DNA of 62,242 nucleotides, taken from positions 1-62,242 of the forward strand of contig BBXU01001514.1 in assembly GCA_001598975.1 (NCBI GenBank). Reading direction: 5' to 3'. Of this stretch, positions 13,601-25,478 are shown piece after piece (position 1 is the stretch's first letter; each line of letters starts with the position of its first letter). This DNA is from Parachlorella kessleri. Lineage: Eukaryota > Chlorophyta > Trebouxiophyceae > Chlorellales > Chlorellaceae. The notes under the pieces are model-generated. The model was not told the DNA's origin. It did not search any database and saw only the letters and a program-made list of their open reading frames with translations. The translations under genes and the position numbers were made by a program.

Positions 13601-16600
13601 GCAAGGATCATATTGGTTGACCGAACGAGGGTGCACGCTCTCTGTCAGGCTGGCTTGGGAAGTCCCTAGCTGGATGGCTGCGGCCTGTCACACCATGCCT
13701 GCAAGGGACCGGCAGATCTTGGCCGAAAGTGTGATTGTGCAGGTTGCAGTTCAAGATGGGCTGCTGCAGTTGCACATGGCGGCCCAGAATGTGGTGAGAG
13801 CTGTTGGGGTGATGCTGCCAGAGGAGCTGGAGGAGGGCTGCCAGGCTGGCTGTGCTGGTAAGCACTCTATATACACCTGTGCTTGTGCTCCACGAGAAGT
13901 CATGGGTGACACATGGGTTGCACGGCTGCATGCCTGCCCTGGTGGGGTTGTGGGATTTTGTGTCCAAAGCTGGGTTATCCACTCTAGAGTGGGCGCACAA
14001 GAGGCTCGCTGACACACTAGTGAAGCCATCCTTGGCGAGAGTGCGCTCATGCAATGCCCCTGTTCCAATACCTGCAGCTGAGCTGTATGTGGGCTTGGAG
14101 ACTGAGGACGGCCAGCCACTGGCCCCAGAAGCCGCAGCTGCCGGCCTGTCCCTAAAAGTTACACCACCTGGTGAGCAAGAGGCACAACAGGAGCTCATGT
14201 CACAGTATCTTGGAAATAGCACTATGCAATTGAGCAAGCTGCACTGCGACTGGTATATCTCAAGGCTGCGTGCACTGCAATTGGTGAATACCAAGGACTG
14301 TTTGATCTCTTAGATGCTGGCTGCTTTGGAAGGAACACTTAAGCCAGACTGTGATGTTTCACTGCCCGTTGAGCCATGCGTCCACTGCTGCAGGGGCTGC
14401 AAGTCCAACAGTGGTGGCTCTCCCAGTAGAGGAAGGCGAGGGGGCCCACCCCACTGCCGAAGGCTTCTTTGCATTTCCCCTGGGCGAACTGACAGCCGCT
14501 GGCACCTACACAGCGGTCGCAGAGTACACCGAGAGTCGGACCGCTGTCCTGGCAGGTACGGAGAGGACGACCTCCTGCTCAACACCCAGTCCACGTGGGT
14601 GTGGTTGGCAGCGGAGGGCTAGACACACACCTTAAAGGGCTGCTTCCTGAGTTGGCTACATATTTAGAAGCCTTGTTGTGGATACTACAAATCTTGTGGT
14701 CTGGTTGTTTCTATTGGGTTGCAGCTCCTATCACGCTCCTTCCTCTCCCATGTGACAGGCCTGCCCAAGAAGGAGGCAGTCGTTCGCAGCAGCACAGCGC
14801 AGCTGCAGGTCCTGCCGGCCCCAGCAGTGACGCTATCCCTGGAGGCTCCGGGGCTGCGGGACAAGCTGACTGCCACCAATGGCCAGGTGAGGGTTATCAC
14901 ACCAGTGTGCACGAGGGATTCCTTTGCCTTGGTCTCCCTCCATGTCCTTCTTATCGTATCGTGTTTTCTTTCGCTGTTCGCGACAGTTGCTGCTTGGGGA
15001 ATGCCTTGTCCTACCACAGTTTGTTGGCATGATGGTTCCCTGCCTACCCGCCCACTCTCCCCCACATTGCAGGCTTCTAAGCAGCGGCTGCTGATCCAGA
15101 ACACTGCGGTACAGTTGCGGGATGCCTTTGGCAATGCAGCCGCCTGCAGCGGGGTTCAAGTGCGCTTCCGGCTGCGGCACGCGCAGCAGGGTGCTGAGCA
15201 GGGCGGGGAGCTGCCGCAGCTGGAGGAGGGGCAGCCGGGCGGGGGCGGGAGGGAGACAGACGCCCAGGGCCGGGCCTTCTTTGGCAACCTGCTGCTGGCA
15301 CAAGGCACAGGTGTGTGTCAGGGTCGAGGGTGACAACATTTGCAGTGTAGGAGCGGCGGTCTGGGGCAGTGAGCGGCCAACTATCTCCTCACCCATCTGT
15401 TGAGTGTGCACTCACAAAGCAATGGTGGAGACATCCATGCATAGCAAAGTGCTGGCACGGGTCTTTCTAGTCGTTGCAAGCTTGTAGATGACGTACTTGG
15501 CTCTGCAGGGCGGGCGAGCGCCAGCGGCTCCCTGGAGTGCCAGCTAGTCTGTGAAGCGCTTGGGCTCTACCCCTCCGCCTCCCATGAGCTGGAGATGGAC
15601 GAGGAGGGATGGGCTCTCTGCTGGTCCCGGCCCCTGCTGTTTGCCGATGATGGTGCCAAGTAGGTGGTGGGGATGGGAGGGGTTCTGTTGGAATTTCTAC
15701 CTGATCTGGAAGAGGCATGTGGTTTTGCTTTGAGCAAGAATGGTGGCAGGGGGTCAGGGGCATGAACCAGCCAGTGTAGGTTGCCTTCGAGTTGCCCTAT
15801 GCCCAGCAATGCGTCCCAAGGGGTGCACCAACCACATGCAACATATATGTGTGGGATCGGGCGGGCCTCTGAGCAAGATTTGCCTTGCAGGTATGCTGCC
15901 ATGGAGCAGCTGAACTCCAGACGGGCTGAGATTGCGGCGGAACGGGAGGGCCTGCAGGGCAGGCTGCAGCAGGCCCAGCAGGCACGCTGTGGCAGATGGG
16001 ACGCCTCTGCCAACACGTGGTCTTGCAGCTTGCACGGCACTGTCTGTGTTCTGAGCTGCACTCTGGCTTAGGACCTTGGCTCAAAAGTGAGAGGAGCTTC
16101 CTCGGTATTCTCTAGGAGCGCCCTGGTGATCGCCCACTGATGACCCAACAAAGCGTGTATGGATTTATGCAGGAGGTCCAAGGGGCAGCACGGGAGCAGC
16201 AGCGGCTAGCCAAGGCCCTGGCCAGCAGGTCCAAAGCACTGCCAAGCGGGGCCCCAGCCACAGCCCAGGAGGCACGAGAGAGGGCAGAGACGCTTGTCCA
16301 AGAGCAGGAGAAGGCAGCAGAGGTTGCAGGTTGGTACGGGGAAAGCCTCCTCTTTACCCTACTGACCCCAGCTTGTGCTGGCAGGTCCAGCAAGGCGTCT
16401 TGGGACCCTCCAACCCCAAAGCCACTTGTGCTTCTCATGCTGGGATGTTGTTTGCCGCCCAACCCCAAAGTCATTTTCAATGTCTTACAATACACCTGTG
16501 GCTGCTCGGTAAGCTGGCTATGCGGGCTGTCCCTGCAGCTGCTCCTGTCCGCCCTGGCAAGTATGGACCAGCCAACCAGGCCATCACCCACGCCATCAAC

Positions 16601-19274
16601 AAAATCCTCCAAAGCGGTGAGGGATCGTGCCATGCTGCTTGGTTAATTGCCCCACATATCCCCTATCCAAGGCACCTTTGCCTATGGCGATAGCCTTTGG
16701 GCCCCGTCATAGGAGTATAGTGGCCATTTGTTGACATCTAAACCGCGAAATCAACTGCAGTGCAAAGGCACTCCATGACTCTGACTAAGGCCTTGGCCGT
16801 CATCAAGCTCCTGGACCAAGGGAAATGCCTCCATGCTTGCGGGTAACCTATTCCCCTTTTCCACGGCATGTGCAGGGGACGAGGGCGTAGTGGGCGTGGT
16901 TGCCCGTCTTGCCACCATTGACGACGAGCCCCTGGCCCGCATACTGTCAGCCCAGTACCGCAGCATGCTGGGCGTGGTGACTGTGGCTGACATGCCCTGC
17001 CGGGAGCGCATGGCCAAGCTGGTGGCGCAGCACAAGTTCCCGGTCCCGGACATGCTGGCGCTCTCGCAAGCTGTGCCGCACAGGTGGGCCCAGCCTAGCC
17101 GACGGCATATAGCTGTAAAGGTTACCCCGACAGCTGCTGTCCGGAGAGGATCATCTGCCGCGTACTGTGGCTTTATCTGTGGTGCCTGACTATCCAAGGC
17201 CGGAACAGCGCATGGGTGAAAAGCGCTGGGCAGTGCGGGTGGCTGCTAAAATGGTCCATGGCCTTTCCTGCTGCAGGGGGCCTGCAGAGGGCGAGATTCC
17301 TGGTTTTGCTGGGGCAGGGCCTCTTGCCAAGCGGCTGGTGCACGCGGCTTGTGCTGGGACAGATAAGCCAATACCCTCGGCCCTGCCGCATGCCAAGGCT
17401 ATCAACAATGCCAGGGAACGAGGTGAGCGAGTTATGATGAGCATCACCACTCAAGCCATGTTGCTTCTGATGGATAGGCTAGCAGCAAAGTGTAGTGAGG
17501 AGGCAGGCAGGGCAGTTTGGGTCAGTCTCCTTCAAGCTAAGCCCCCATTTGCCTACACTACCATATGCTGTTAAGCCGAACCACTGTATCCAGCTATCAT
17601 GCATAACAAGAGGAGCATCTGGACACCCACAGAGGATTGTGAAACAGTCGAAGTCACTCGCGTGCAGGCACCAGATATGAGCTGGGTGCTGAGGAGTGGC
17701 CCCACGGCTGCCTGGGCTATGCCTACAACCTTGTCCGCCCGGTGGCCCTAGGGCACAGGGCGGGTGTGCTGGCAGGCCTGCTGGGACCCACACTGGTCTT
17801 TGAAACATTGGCCGAGGCTGCAGCCTACCGGGAGTTCATGACGCAGGTGCAGTCCGTGCTCGCTGTGCAGTGTTGCAGCGAGGGCAGCGAGGTGTTCCCT
17901 GGACGAGTCTCAGCTTGCCGAGACGTTCTTGTCCAGAGAGCACTGCTTGTGCATAATGTCAATGCGGGAAACAAGGGCTGTCAGCCACAAACGGGTGTTT
18001 CTCCCTGACCCACACAGCATGTCTGACTAAACTGGGGTACTTGGACAGCGCTTGTAACAGACTGCCTATGCATTCATGAGTAGAAAAGCCGAAACCACTT
18101 TTTTTTGTTCTGTTCTTGCTTGTTGCAGAAGCTCAAGATGGGCCTTGCAGACATTGTGTGCCTGGATGGAGGCAAGATCACCGGGCGTGGCATTGTGTGC
18201 GGCAGCTCCTTCCAGCCACCACCACTGGACAGGACGGACTACTGCTTCGGTGCCACACCCCATGGGCAGGTGGGTAGCTTGCGGTTGCCCAACAAGGGGG
18301 CATGGCGAGGGAAGGCCTGCCGTGAGAAGACCCCAATGCTGGGCTGGCCCCTGCCCACAGAGAAGCACTCACACTTCTTGCTCAAGGCACCCCAGCAGTC
18401 ATCTTGCTGCTTCATTGGGGTGTCCTTGCTTGCCTCCAACATACACATCCCCGGCCACCGTTTTTCAATGTGTATGAGTCAAGTGTGCTAGTTCGAGGGC
18501 CATTCATACTTTGGCCAATGCCTGGGGTTGCTGGCACTCCCTGCAGAGCCCTGGTCTTGCCGAGGGCGCTGCCGAGCTGGAGGCACTCAGAGAGTGGGCA
18601 GAGCTGGCAGAGCAGAAGGAGGCTGCTGATGCCAGCGTGGCCCAGGCCCGCGAGGCCGCCCAGGGAGTGGAGAAGGAGGTGGCGGGAGAGCTTGGCAGGC
18701 TGGAGGGGCGGCTGGCTGATCTGGATGCACAGCTGCAGGGAATGCCAGGTGGGGCGTTGGGTTCTGGATCATGGGATGTCACGTACCCACGGGGAAGGGA
18801 AGGAGTGTGTTAGAGGTTGGAAGACTGGAGGGGTTGCTGGTGTGGTCCGATGCATACAAGTGAAGGGCATGCCAGGTATGAGTGGACCTGAAGGAAGGCT
18901 GCGACTGTTTGGGTACCTACGTTTGAGGGTGAAGGCATCAGTCTGTGAGCAGTATTGAAGCTGAGTAGGGCTGCGTTGCTGAGGCATGAGGCTGGCCACC
19001 ATGCAGCTAGGTGCAATGGGGCGTGCAGGAACTGCGGCGTGATGCATTTGTGGGCCCACTTACCTGCTATATGGCTTGTGGGCTTGACCCATGCAACTAC
19101 AATGACAGTCAGAAACGGACTTTGTTTCTTGCAGGTGGAGCCTCCGTTCCTGCTAAGCGATCCCGTGGGGGCAGCCGCAGCCCGCAGGTGGCAGCAGAAA
19201 GAAGAGACGAAGGGGAGGAGCAGGAAGGCGGCGGCGGCAGAGCCAAGCGGCGGCGCACACAGCGCGCGAAGTAG
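1615..19274 (+). CDS. SMCHD1/GMI1-like protein: ubiquitin-like start, GHKL ATPase, SMC hinge between coiled coils
   Basis: This is a large multi-exon gene. In SMCHD1 and plant GMI1, such proteins act on chromatin in gene silencing and DNA repair. Exons 1-2 (1615-1752, 1858-2052) resemble the beta-grasp ubiquitin-like domain that precedes the ATPase in SMCHD1. Exon 3 (2199-2393) has the N-box EFIDNSLHA and the DNGCGM motif. Exons 4-5 (2676-2801, 3115-3246) create GVGSKNAAFF across their junction. Further in-phase exons are 3504-3627, 3808-3902, 4135-4293, 4359-4430, 4555-4632, 4812-4961, 5165-5258, 5392-5516 (FWQGRLIPG), 5697-5826, 6040-6143, 6409-6555, 6817-6984 and 7337-7532. A long region of beta-rich modules follows to about 15.7 kb. 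The hinge lies at about 16.5-18.3 kb (GVVARLATIDDEPLA, ADIVCLDGGKITG), flanked by coiled coils at 15.9-16.3 and 18.55-18.75 kb. A basic tail ends in KRRRTQRAK. Some middle exons are not resolved. The start at 1615 is the last Met before the domain; 1477 is possible. Confidence 0.85.
3319..3450. repeat. AT-rich palindromic foldback in an intron of the SMCHD1-like gene
   Basis: In GC-rich surroundings, this stretch is almost pure A/T. It contains a perfect odd palindrome at 3334-3358, with two 12-base TTAATTAATTAA arms around a single G. It also contains a near-perfect hairpin with arms 3366-3388 and 3395-3418, one bulged base and a 6-base loop. The unit AGAATCATYYAACTT occurs directly at 3321, 3403 and 3429, and in inverted form at 3367-3380. 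It lies inside the intron 3247-3503. It could be a remnant of a small inverted-repeat mobile element; no transposase is present. Confidence 0.7.
12185..12257 (+). tRNA. tRNA-Ala (anticodon CGC), inside an intron of the SMCHD1-like gene
   Basis: The 73-base sequence folds into a complete cloverleaf: a 7-bp acceptor stem (GGGCTCG with TGGGTCC), a 5-bp anticodon stem CCCGC/GCGGG, a 7-base loop TTCGCAT with anticodon CGC at 12218-12220, a 5-base variable loop, and T-stem GGGGG/CCTCC with loop TTCGATT. Position 3 is G and position 70 is T, giving the G3-U70 wobble pair that identifies tRNA-Ala. The D-stem has one C-C mismatch and three acceptor pairs are wobbles. The A box TAGCTCAGTGG (12192-12202) and the B box GGTTCGATTCC are intact. 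CCA is not encoded, as expected for a nuclear gene. It lies on the same strand as its host, within intron 11805-12374. Confidence 0.96.
12263..12276 (+). terminator. RNA polymerase III terminator for tRNA-Ala
   Basis: A run of six T (12263-12268) followed by a run of seven T (12270-12276) begins five bases after the tRNA end. This is the expected Pol III stop signal and implies that the tRNA is transcribed independently of its host gene. Confidence 0.85.
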
Positions 19275-19810
19275 CCTGCGATTGGAAGCTATCAGCTGCA
19301 GGTTATAAATGTTGAGGCCTCGCTGTGTGCAGAGGGCTGTGCTAATGTGCAGTATCTGTTGGTGGCCACTCTGGAGCAGCGACAATCAGTGCACTGCAAC
19401 GCAACGATTGCTTTAGTGGTTCACCACGACGTTGGTAAATAATCCTGGCCCGTCACGGTAGACTAGCCCCGCACGGGAACGCGATGCCTGGTTTTAACGT
19501 GGCTGCCATGCCATGACACCGACTCGAGCCCAAGCCCGCGCAGCGGTATATGAGACGCCTTGACAGATGTCCTAGCGTGTCAGTAAGCTGGTCGCGTGGC
19601 CATGCCTGTCCACGCTTTGTGCGCGCTGCTGGGCCAACAAAGCGTACTAGCAGCGCTCGCGCCCAGTGCTGGGCCCTTTTAAGGCCCCAGGCCGCAAAGA
19701 CCGGCACAAATTTCAACAATTTCAAGGCATCAGAGCCTTTCAAGCATACCGAGCTGCTTTATTTGCCGCTACTCACGCCACACCGACAGACGTGCCATCA
19801 GCAACCCACC
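19275..19810. other. Intergenic region with no gene seen
   Basis: This 536-base stretch separates the end of the SMCHD1-like gene from the start of the next plus-strand gene. It must hold the 3' end of the first and the promoter of the second. I see no coding exon, RNA gene or clear repeat. Confidence 0.4.
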
Positions 19811-21188
19811 ATGCTCGCCACCAGGATGCTCGCCAGGTGACTATTCTTACGTTCAAGCTAGTGGTAAGAATCTGAGTGCACCTGCAGGTTGGGCTTTGGC
19901 TTGCAAGCGGGTTCCGAAATCCCCAGCCCGCGGACCCATCTCACTTCCTCTCATGCCCATCTCGCTTGCTCTGCAGGGCTGGGGCACGCACTATTGAGCT
20001 GAAGACGAGTGGACCTGGAATGAAAGCTGCCAGGTAGGTTGCACAGGGCCGTGCTGCTTGGCCAGCGTGCGTGTGTCTCGTGGTGTGGGCCGGGGACACC
20101 CATCCAGTGCAGTAGCGGGGCAAGTTGTTTGCTGCCATCAAATGAAAGGACCAGGGCTGAGTAGAGGAGAGTGTGGGCCCATTGCAGCCGAGTTGCGATA
20201 GCCGGGCCAAGCCGGGGTGCCCCAACCTTCACACCCTCTAGTACCTCCAGTCACCAGCAGCGTACCAACCTCCAGCTCACCACCTCCGCCACCTGGCAGG
20301 TTGGTCCATGCTAGGGGCTCTGGGAGGGTCTAAACCTGGTCCACCTGCAAGCGCACAACCCCAACTCCGGTGGCACCTCTCTGACAGGGGATGCTGTGGT
20401 TTGCCCACTGCATGTGCAGGTGCCCCACACCCCCTCCACCCCCCGGCGTGGCTCCTGCCTGGCTGCCCTGCCAGCCTTGGCGGCCGTCCCGCTGCCCAAG
20501 CCTGAGCCCAGCGGTCCGGGCCTTGCCCCTTTCCTAGAAGATGATGAGCCCAGCAAGACGTCTGAGGTCGCCTTGGCGCCGCCGCTGGCCGTGGCAATCT
20601 CCCACATCAGCGTCCTGGGAGTCCTGATCGCATTGAGCCCCGTCAGCCTGAGCGTGGCAGGGACCCAGGAGTACGATGCGGCGGACCTGCGCAACCAGGG
20701 GTGGACATGGTGAGCAGCAGAACAGCCTGTGTAGTGGCAGCGCATGCTGGCAGGGCCTTGGCGCATTAAGGGCTGAACAACCTGGGGGCAGTCCAGACGA
20801 TGCATGGAGCAGAATTGCTGGTCATTGCGCCACAGGCAACTGTTGCTGCTTACTGCCGCAGCCGCCCTACTACACGCCTTGCGAGAACACCGCTTGCTCA
20901 TCCGCCCTTGTGCTGCACCTCTGCAGGTTCACTCTCCCCTGCCCGTCCAACCCCTACCGGACCAGGAGAGATGAGCAGGCTGTATACGTAGTGCCCACCT
21001 TCTGGCTGCGCTTGACGGCGCACCTGGAGGACCGGCCCCTGCACGGCCTGTACCAGTTTGGTTTAATGCACGGCACGGCCAGGTGCTTTAAGGTGGGGTG
21101 TGCTGCAAACGAGTATGCACAGATGCCGGCAAACAAATGCGGGAAAGAATTATACTGCCTGAACAGGGGGTGTTTAACTTTGATATAA
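19811..21188 (+). CDS. Unrecognised small protein, probable mitochondrial leader and one membrane segment
   Basis: Five exons join in phase: 19811-19836, 19977-20033, 20242-20299, 20420-20709 and 20927-21188, giving about 230 residues. The N-terminus (MLATRMLARAGAR) is basic, lacks acidic residues and suits a mitochondrial targeting peptide. Around residues 115-140 there is one hydrophobic stretch (AVAISHISVLGVLIALSP) that could span a membrane. The last exon encodes a Pro/aromatic segment with YVVPTFWLRL. I do not recognise the family. The final exon contains an AG-GT site near 21081, so the true C-terminus could be shorter or followed by another exon. A TGTAA signal lies about 310 bases downstream. 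The phase-consistent splicing supports a real gene; the function is unknown. Confidence 0.6.
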
Positions 21189-21908
21189 ATCGAGTTTTGT
21201 TGCCAACCAATTTTATCGGTTCCAGGCTCCTGCTGCTTTGCTGGGCTGAATGTTTTGCTATACATGCTGACACTGCTGACTGGTGGGACTGCTTGCTTGG
21301 ATGTGGCTGCCAGGGGTGATCTGTATCATTTACACCTGCGTGCTATTTTGTCGTTGGGTTCACTGCATGCTGACGGGCTGAGATGGGCGCTATTGTATTG
21401 AACTATAGGGGTGCGTTTCTTATTGTTTACATATTTTGAGGATGTCTACTATTTTACTGGGCTTGTGCTGAGCTGAAAGAGCTTCAGCATTGCAGCTGTG
21501 TAAGCTGTGAACACTGCCGTGCGAGAGACAGATAGACTGCAAGCTCCAGGCAGAGAGGTCTGGCTTGTTGCCAGCCAGGCGGTGCACCAAGGTCGCTCAT
21601 GGCACACAGACCTCATCAGCTACGAGCCACTGGTAGAAAGAAAGATCAGTTCCTAGCCAAACGCATCAGTATGTGTCAATATGCGGACAGACATGGCTAC
21701 AGCAACAAAGCTGACCCCACCCAAGCCTTTGCGACATTTGGATGTTGTGAAATTCGCGAAATACAATGATATGGTATACAATTAAACTGGTGATTCAGCA
21801 GGATCAAAAATCCCGTAGGTACCTAGGGTATTGCACAGCGTAGACAGCAAGGTCGTAGAAAGGAAATCAACAACTGGCTCCATGCCAACCTTGTCAGCTG
21901 CCAAGTGC
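21189..21908. other. Convergent 3' intergenic region
   Basis: Two genes point towards each other across these 720 bases. TGTAA is present on the plus strand near 21497 and on the minus strand (as TTACA) near 21327 and 21426, so the two transcripts may overlap at their 3' ends. No exon or RNA gene is seen. Confidence 0.4.
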
Positions 21909-24900
21909 TCAGCCAAATATCTGGTACTCACCAAGGCTCACCACTATATCCCTTGCGCTCCCAATCGTGGCAGCAATGCCGACCAGCAGCATCACAGCTG
22001 CAACAGCCAGGGCCCCATGCTTCCGCCAGCCGCTTGGCTTCCTCACAACCAGCCACATGGCCAGCGGGAAGCCGATGCTGAGTGGCCAGTACCTGCATCG
22101 TGAGCCAGGCACCAGCAGCAGTCATTGGGTGAAGCGCTTCTGTGAAGTGCCGTTGGTGTGCCAGAGAGCGAACACAAGGTAGCAGTAGCAATCGTTTGGG
22201 CTCTCCCACCGTCCTCAAGGCCGATGAGATGATACAATATGTAAGCGAGGGCTGCTCCAGCCGTTCCCAGGTGTGTCCCGGCCCAACACACTCAAGCACG
22301 ATGCAGGTAGGCTCTCCCATACACTGAGCATCCAGCCACGGCCCCTCTCCACGCCTCATACCGCGAAGCAGACCCTGGGCAGGGCAGCCCGCTGCGGCAG
22401 GTGTGCCTGGACGCTCAAGGACTCACATGAGGCCGCCGATGAGTCCCACAAAGTTGGAGAAGAAGGGCATGATGCAGGAGATGAGAGTGGTGAAAGCGAC
22501 AAAGCCCGAGCGCCACAGCAGGCGCAGCGCAAGGGGCGAGGTGTGCGGTCGGAGTTCGGCGGAGCTGTGCCGCTTGCTGAGGTAAGGGCTGAGCTGGGGC
22601 GGCTGCTCCACATCGGCTCCCTCCTCCTCTGACTCCAGCTTGCGCATGGCGGACTCATCGGGGAGGGCACCCTGGAGCTTGGACTGGCTCTGCATGAAGG
22701 CACAACACCGGTGCGACCTTCGATGCTGCAGGGAAGGCTACAAAATTGACATTCTTCCCTCCGTTGCTGATTCTCCACGAGTCCAAAGGGCACTGCTATC
22801 GCACCAGGCAACCGAGGCAACAGCACACCAGTCCCCTCACCTCGAAGGGCGACAACTGCAACTTAATGTCCGCCGAGGTCTCTTCCGTTGGGGGGTAGAG
22901 ACGGCCGATTGACTTTGCAGCCGGTATTGTGCTGCCAGCGCCCCAAGCTCCTGCTATGCCTGCTGGGTCACTGCCCTGCTGCTGCCCTGCTGCCGTGGGG
23001 CTGAACCTCACGCGCTTGGTGGCGGTGGCCCTGCTGTGCTTGGCATGCTCAGGGGACTTGTGCTTCAGCCAGCGTACACAGAGCTCTCTCTCCACCAGCA
23101 CAAACAGTGGCTGGGCATACACCTGCAGGCAGCATGGGAGTAGATGCTATGTAAACAGGCTTCATCAGGCCTCGCCCTAGCAAGTTCTAGGTGCTGAGTC
23201 TGCTAGGCCCCACAATGCCCCACAGAGCAAGCCCCAATGATGGCACCTCCAGGGCAGGAGGCAGACATCTCTGCTGTTCCTTACAACGAATACGCAAGAG
23301 CTAGTGAGGCAGTTGATTGGCCCACAGATACGCCAGCTACTTTCGGCATTAACCGGCTGCGTACCCAGAACGTGACCAATGCCATCGTCACAGAGGCAGT
23401 AGGCAAGGCAAGTGAGGCACCCACCTGGTAGGCGGAGACCATGTGAACTACGACCATGCCGTTGCCCAGGGCAACCAACCAGGAGGGGCCCTTGAAGGCA
23501 GTGAGCACATCGCCCGGCACGGCATTCCCAAAGGCAAGGTACCCTGCAGCAGCGCCACTTACGCCATGGTTAGACTCTGTGCAAGGCACGCACCAACATG
23601 ACAGACTGCCCCACCCTCAAGTTAGACGCTCCAGGCCAACACCGGGGGGCAATACGCGCACAACAGATTGTATGTGTTTGAGGCGGTGAGATAGCCGCTC
23701 TGCAGGCCTCAGCAGATGGGCACACCAAGTGTCAGTGCGCTTCTATGCGCACCTGTGATGGAGATGGCGAGGTAGAAGGCAAATGAGATGCCCAGAGACC
23801 AGTGCACGACTTTCTTCATAGTCTTCACCGCCTTGGGAGGCTCACGTAGCGTGTCCTGAATCTCCAACAAAATGGCTGCAGCCAATACAATACAGCCATA
23901 GTGGCCAATATCACGCACCAATAAGCATGACATGTACGGGGTCAGGGTTGCTGGGAGGTTGAATAGCAAGCCATACTACAACACGCCACCGACGCCACAA
24001 TTGGATCATGATGAGCCCCATGAGAACTCGTTCGCAGCGCCAAGCACAGAGCAGTAGTCCACTGCTGGGAGGCAGCTACCACAGCACACAAAATCTGTGG
24101 CAGCATGTGCCCACCTGAGAAAGAAAAAGCAAACGCAATGTCGCCCAGGGCGTTGAAGATAGAGAAGACCTTGTTGGGCACGGAGGTCTCAATGCCGCCC
24201 ACGGTGCCATGCCCATTGCCGGCATGGGCTATACACAGCCCCAAGGCGATGCCTGCGGGAGAGGGCACTGCAACTTCAGAGGCCGGCACACACAGAGAGA
24301 AGGCAGGCTGGTTGTGCGCAACGTAAAGTAGCAGCAGTAGTCCTGCCTTATGCCAAAGTAAGCAGGAGGCTCGCATAACTGACCCTATTGTTGAGGAAAA
24401 TGGCGTCCGTGACTGCTTGGTTGCCTAGCTCACCAGAGTAGCCGATGGACATGGCGGCGCCGATGGCCGACATCCACCAGGCCTCCTCCAGGTTTGGCAG
24501 CTGGCTGCAGAACAGCTGGATGCCGCCAAAGATGAGGGCCAGCGCCCAGGTGTGCTCGATGCAGGATCCGCTGCTGGAGGAGCATATGCGCTTGGAAATC
24601 TCCTTCATGGACACCGAGGCGGTTATCTGCGCAAAGGTAGCAGCAGGAGGGCAGCCGGCTCAGCTTCTGTGGAGCCCTGCCTGCTGACCGGGAAGCACAT
24701 GCGAAGTGCACAAAATTAAAACGACAGGTAGTGCACTGCGTTGTGGGCAGGCGCCGTGACGAAAATGGTTGAGAGCGAGCTGGGTTGCTAGGGTCGGCGC
24801 TCACCGAGTAGGCGATGCAGAAGCACACGATGTTTAGCGTCTGGCAAATGGTGACCCAAATCTTGCCATGACGGCCTGCATATCACCAGGCTACAGTGAT

Positions 24901-25478
24901 CTACTTTGCCCGGGGACTTCCAGACTCGCGTGCTGCCCCCGAGGCTAGCCTTGCCCGATACTATCAAGGAGCACTCCAGGCTGGGTCAAGGAGAATTCTA
25001 TCAGTAGGTGAAGCAGTGAACATGGGCATATGGTAATGTTGTGCTTGTATCTCAAGCCGCTCACCCAGTAGGGCTTTCACAGCAGCACCGTAGCTGCCAT
25101 ACTTCCTTCCATCCACTTCGTAGAGGGACGCCAGCACGCAGGAGGAGCCGATGGAGACGGCATAGAAGACCAGCAGGCACAGGATGCCTGCAGCCCAGCC
25201 CATGGCAGCCACAGCCGAGGGGAGTGCTAGGACGCCGGCCCCACTGCAAGAAAACCCAGCTTCAGTTAGACGCAGGGAGGGTCGAGCTTCAAGTGGTGTC
25301 GCGCAATGTACTGGAGACTTAAGACAAAAAGGAAGAGCTTGGAATGACTCATAGGCTGGTGCAAGGAGGGTGGGCTCGTGTAAATTTTTCACCATGGAAC
25401 AGTAACTCACATCAGGGCGCAGACGCCATGTGAGACCCCAGTAAAGACGGTACCCGTCTTATCATTAGAGGCCGTCAT
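21909..25478 (-). CDS. Amino acid permease, AAAP (amino acid/auxin permease) family, copy 1
   Basis: Ten exons join in phase to give 539 residues: 25478-25411, 25243-25065, 24875-24805, 24626-24434, 24252-24115, 23875-23753, 23543-23425, 23122-22841, 22689-22427 and 22092-21909. The first membrane segment carries [17 protein letters not shown], the signature of proton-coupled plant amino acid permeases. Typical later pieces are [40 protein letters not shown] and [11 protein letters not shown]. The C-terminus [17 protein letters not shown] is also typical. The protein should sit in the plasma membrane or another membrane and import amino acids with protons. Unusually, a charged loop of about 150 residues (end of exon 8 and start of exon 9) separates two late membrane segments where plant relatives have only a short loop. 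Confidence 0.92.
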
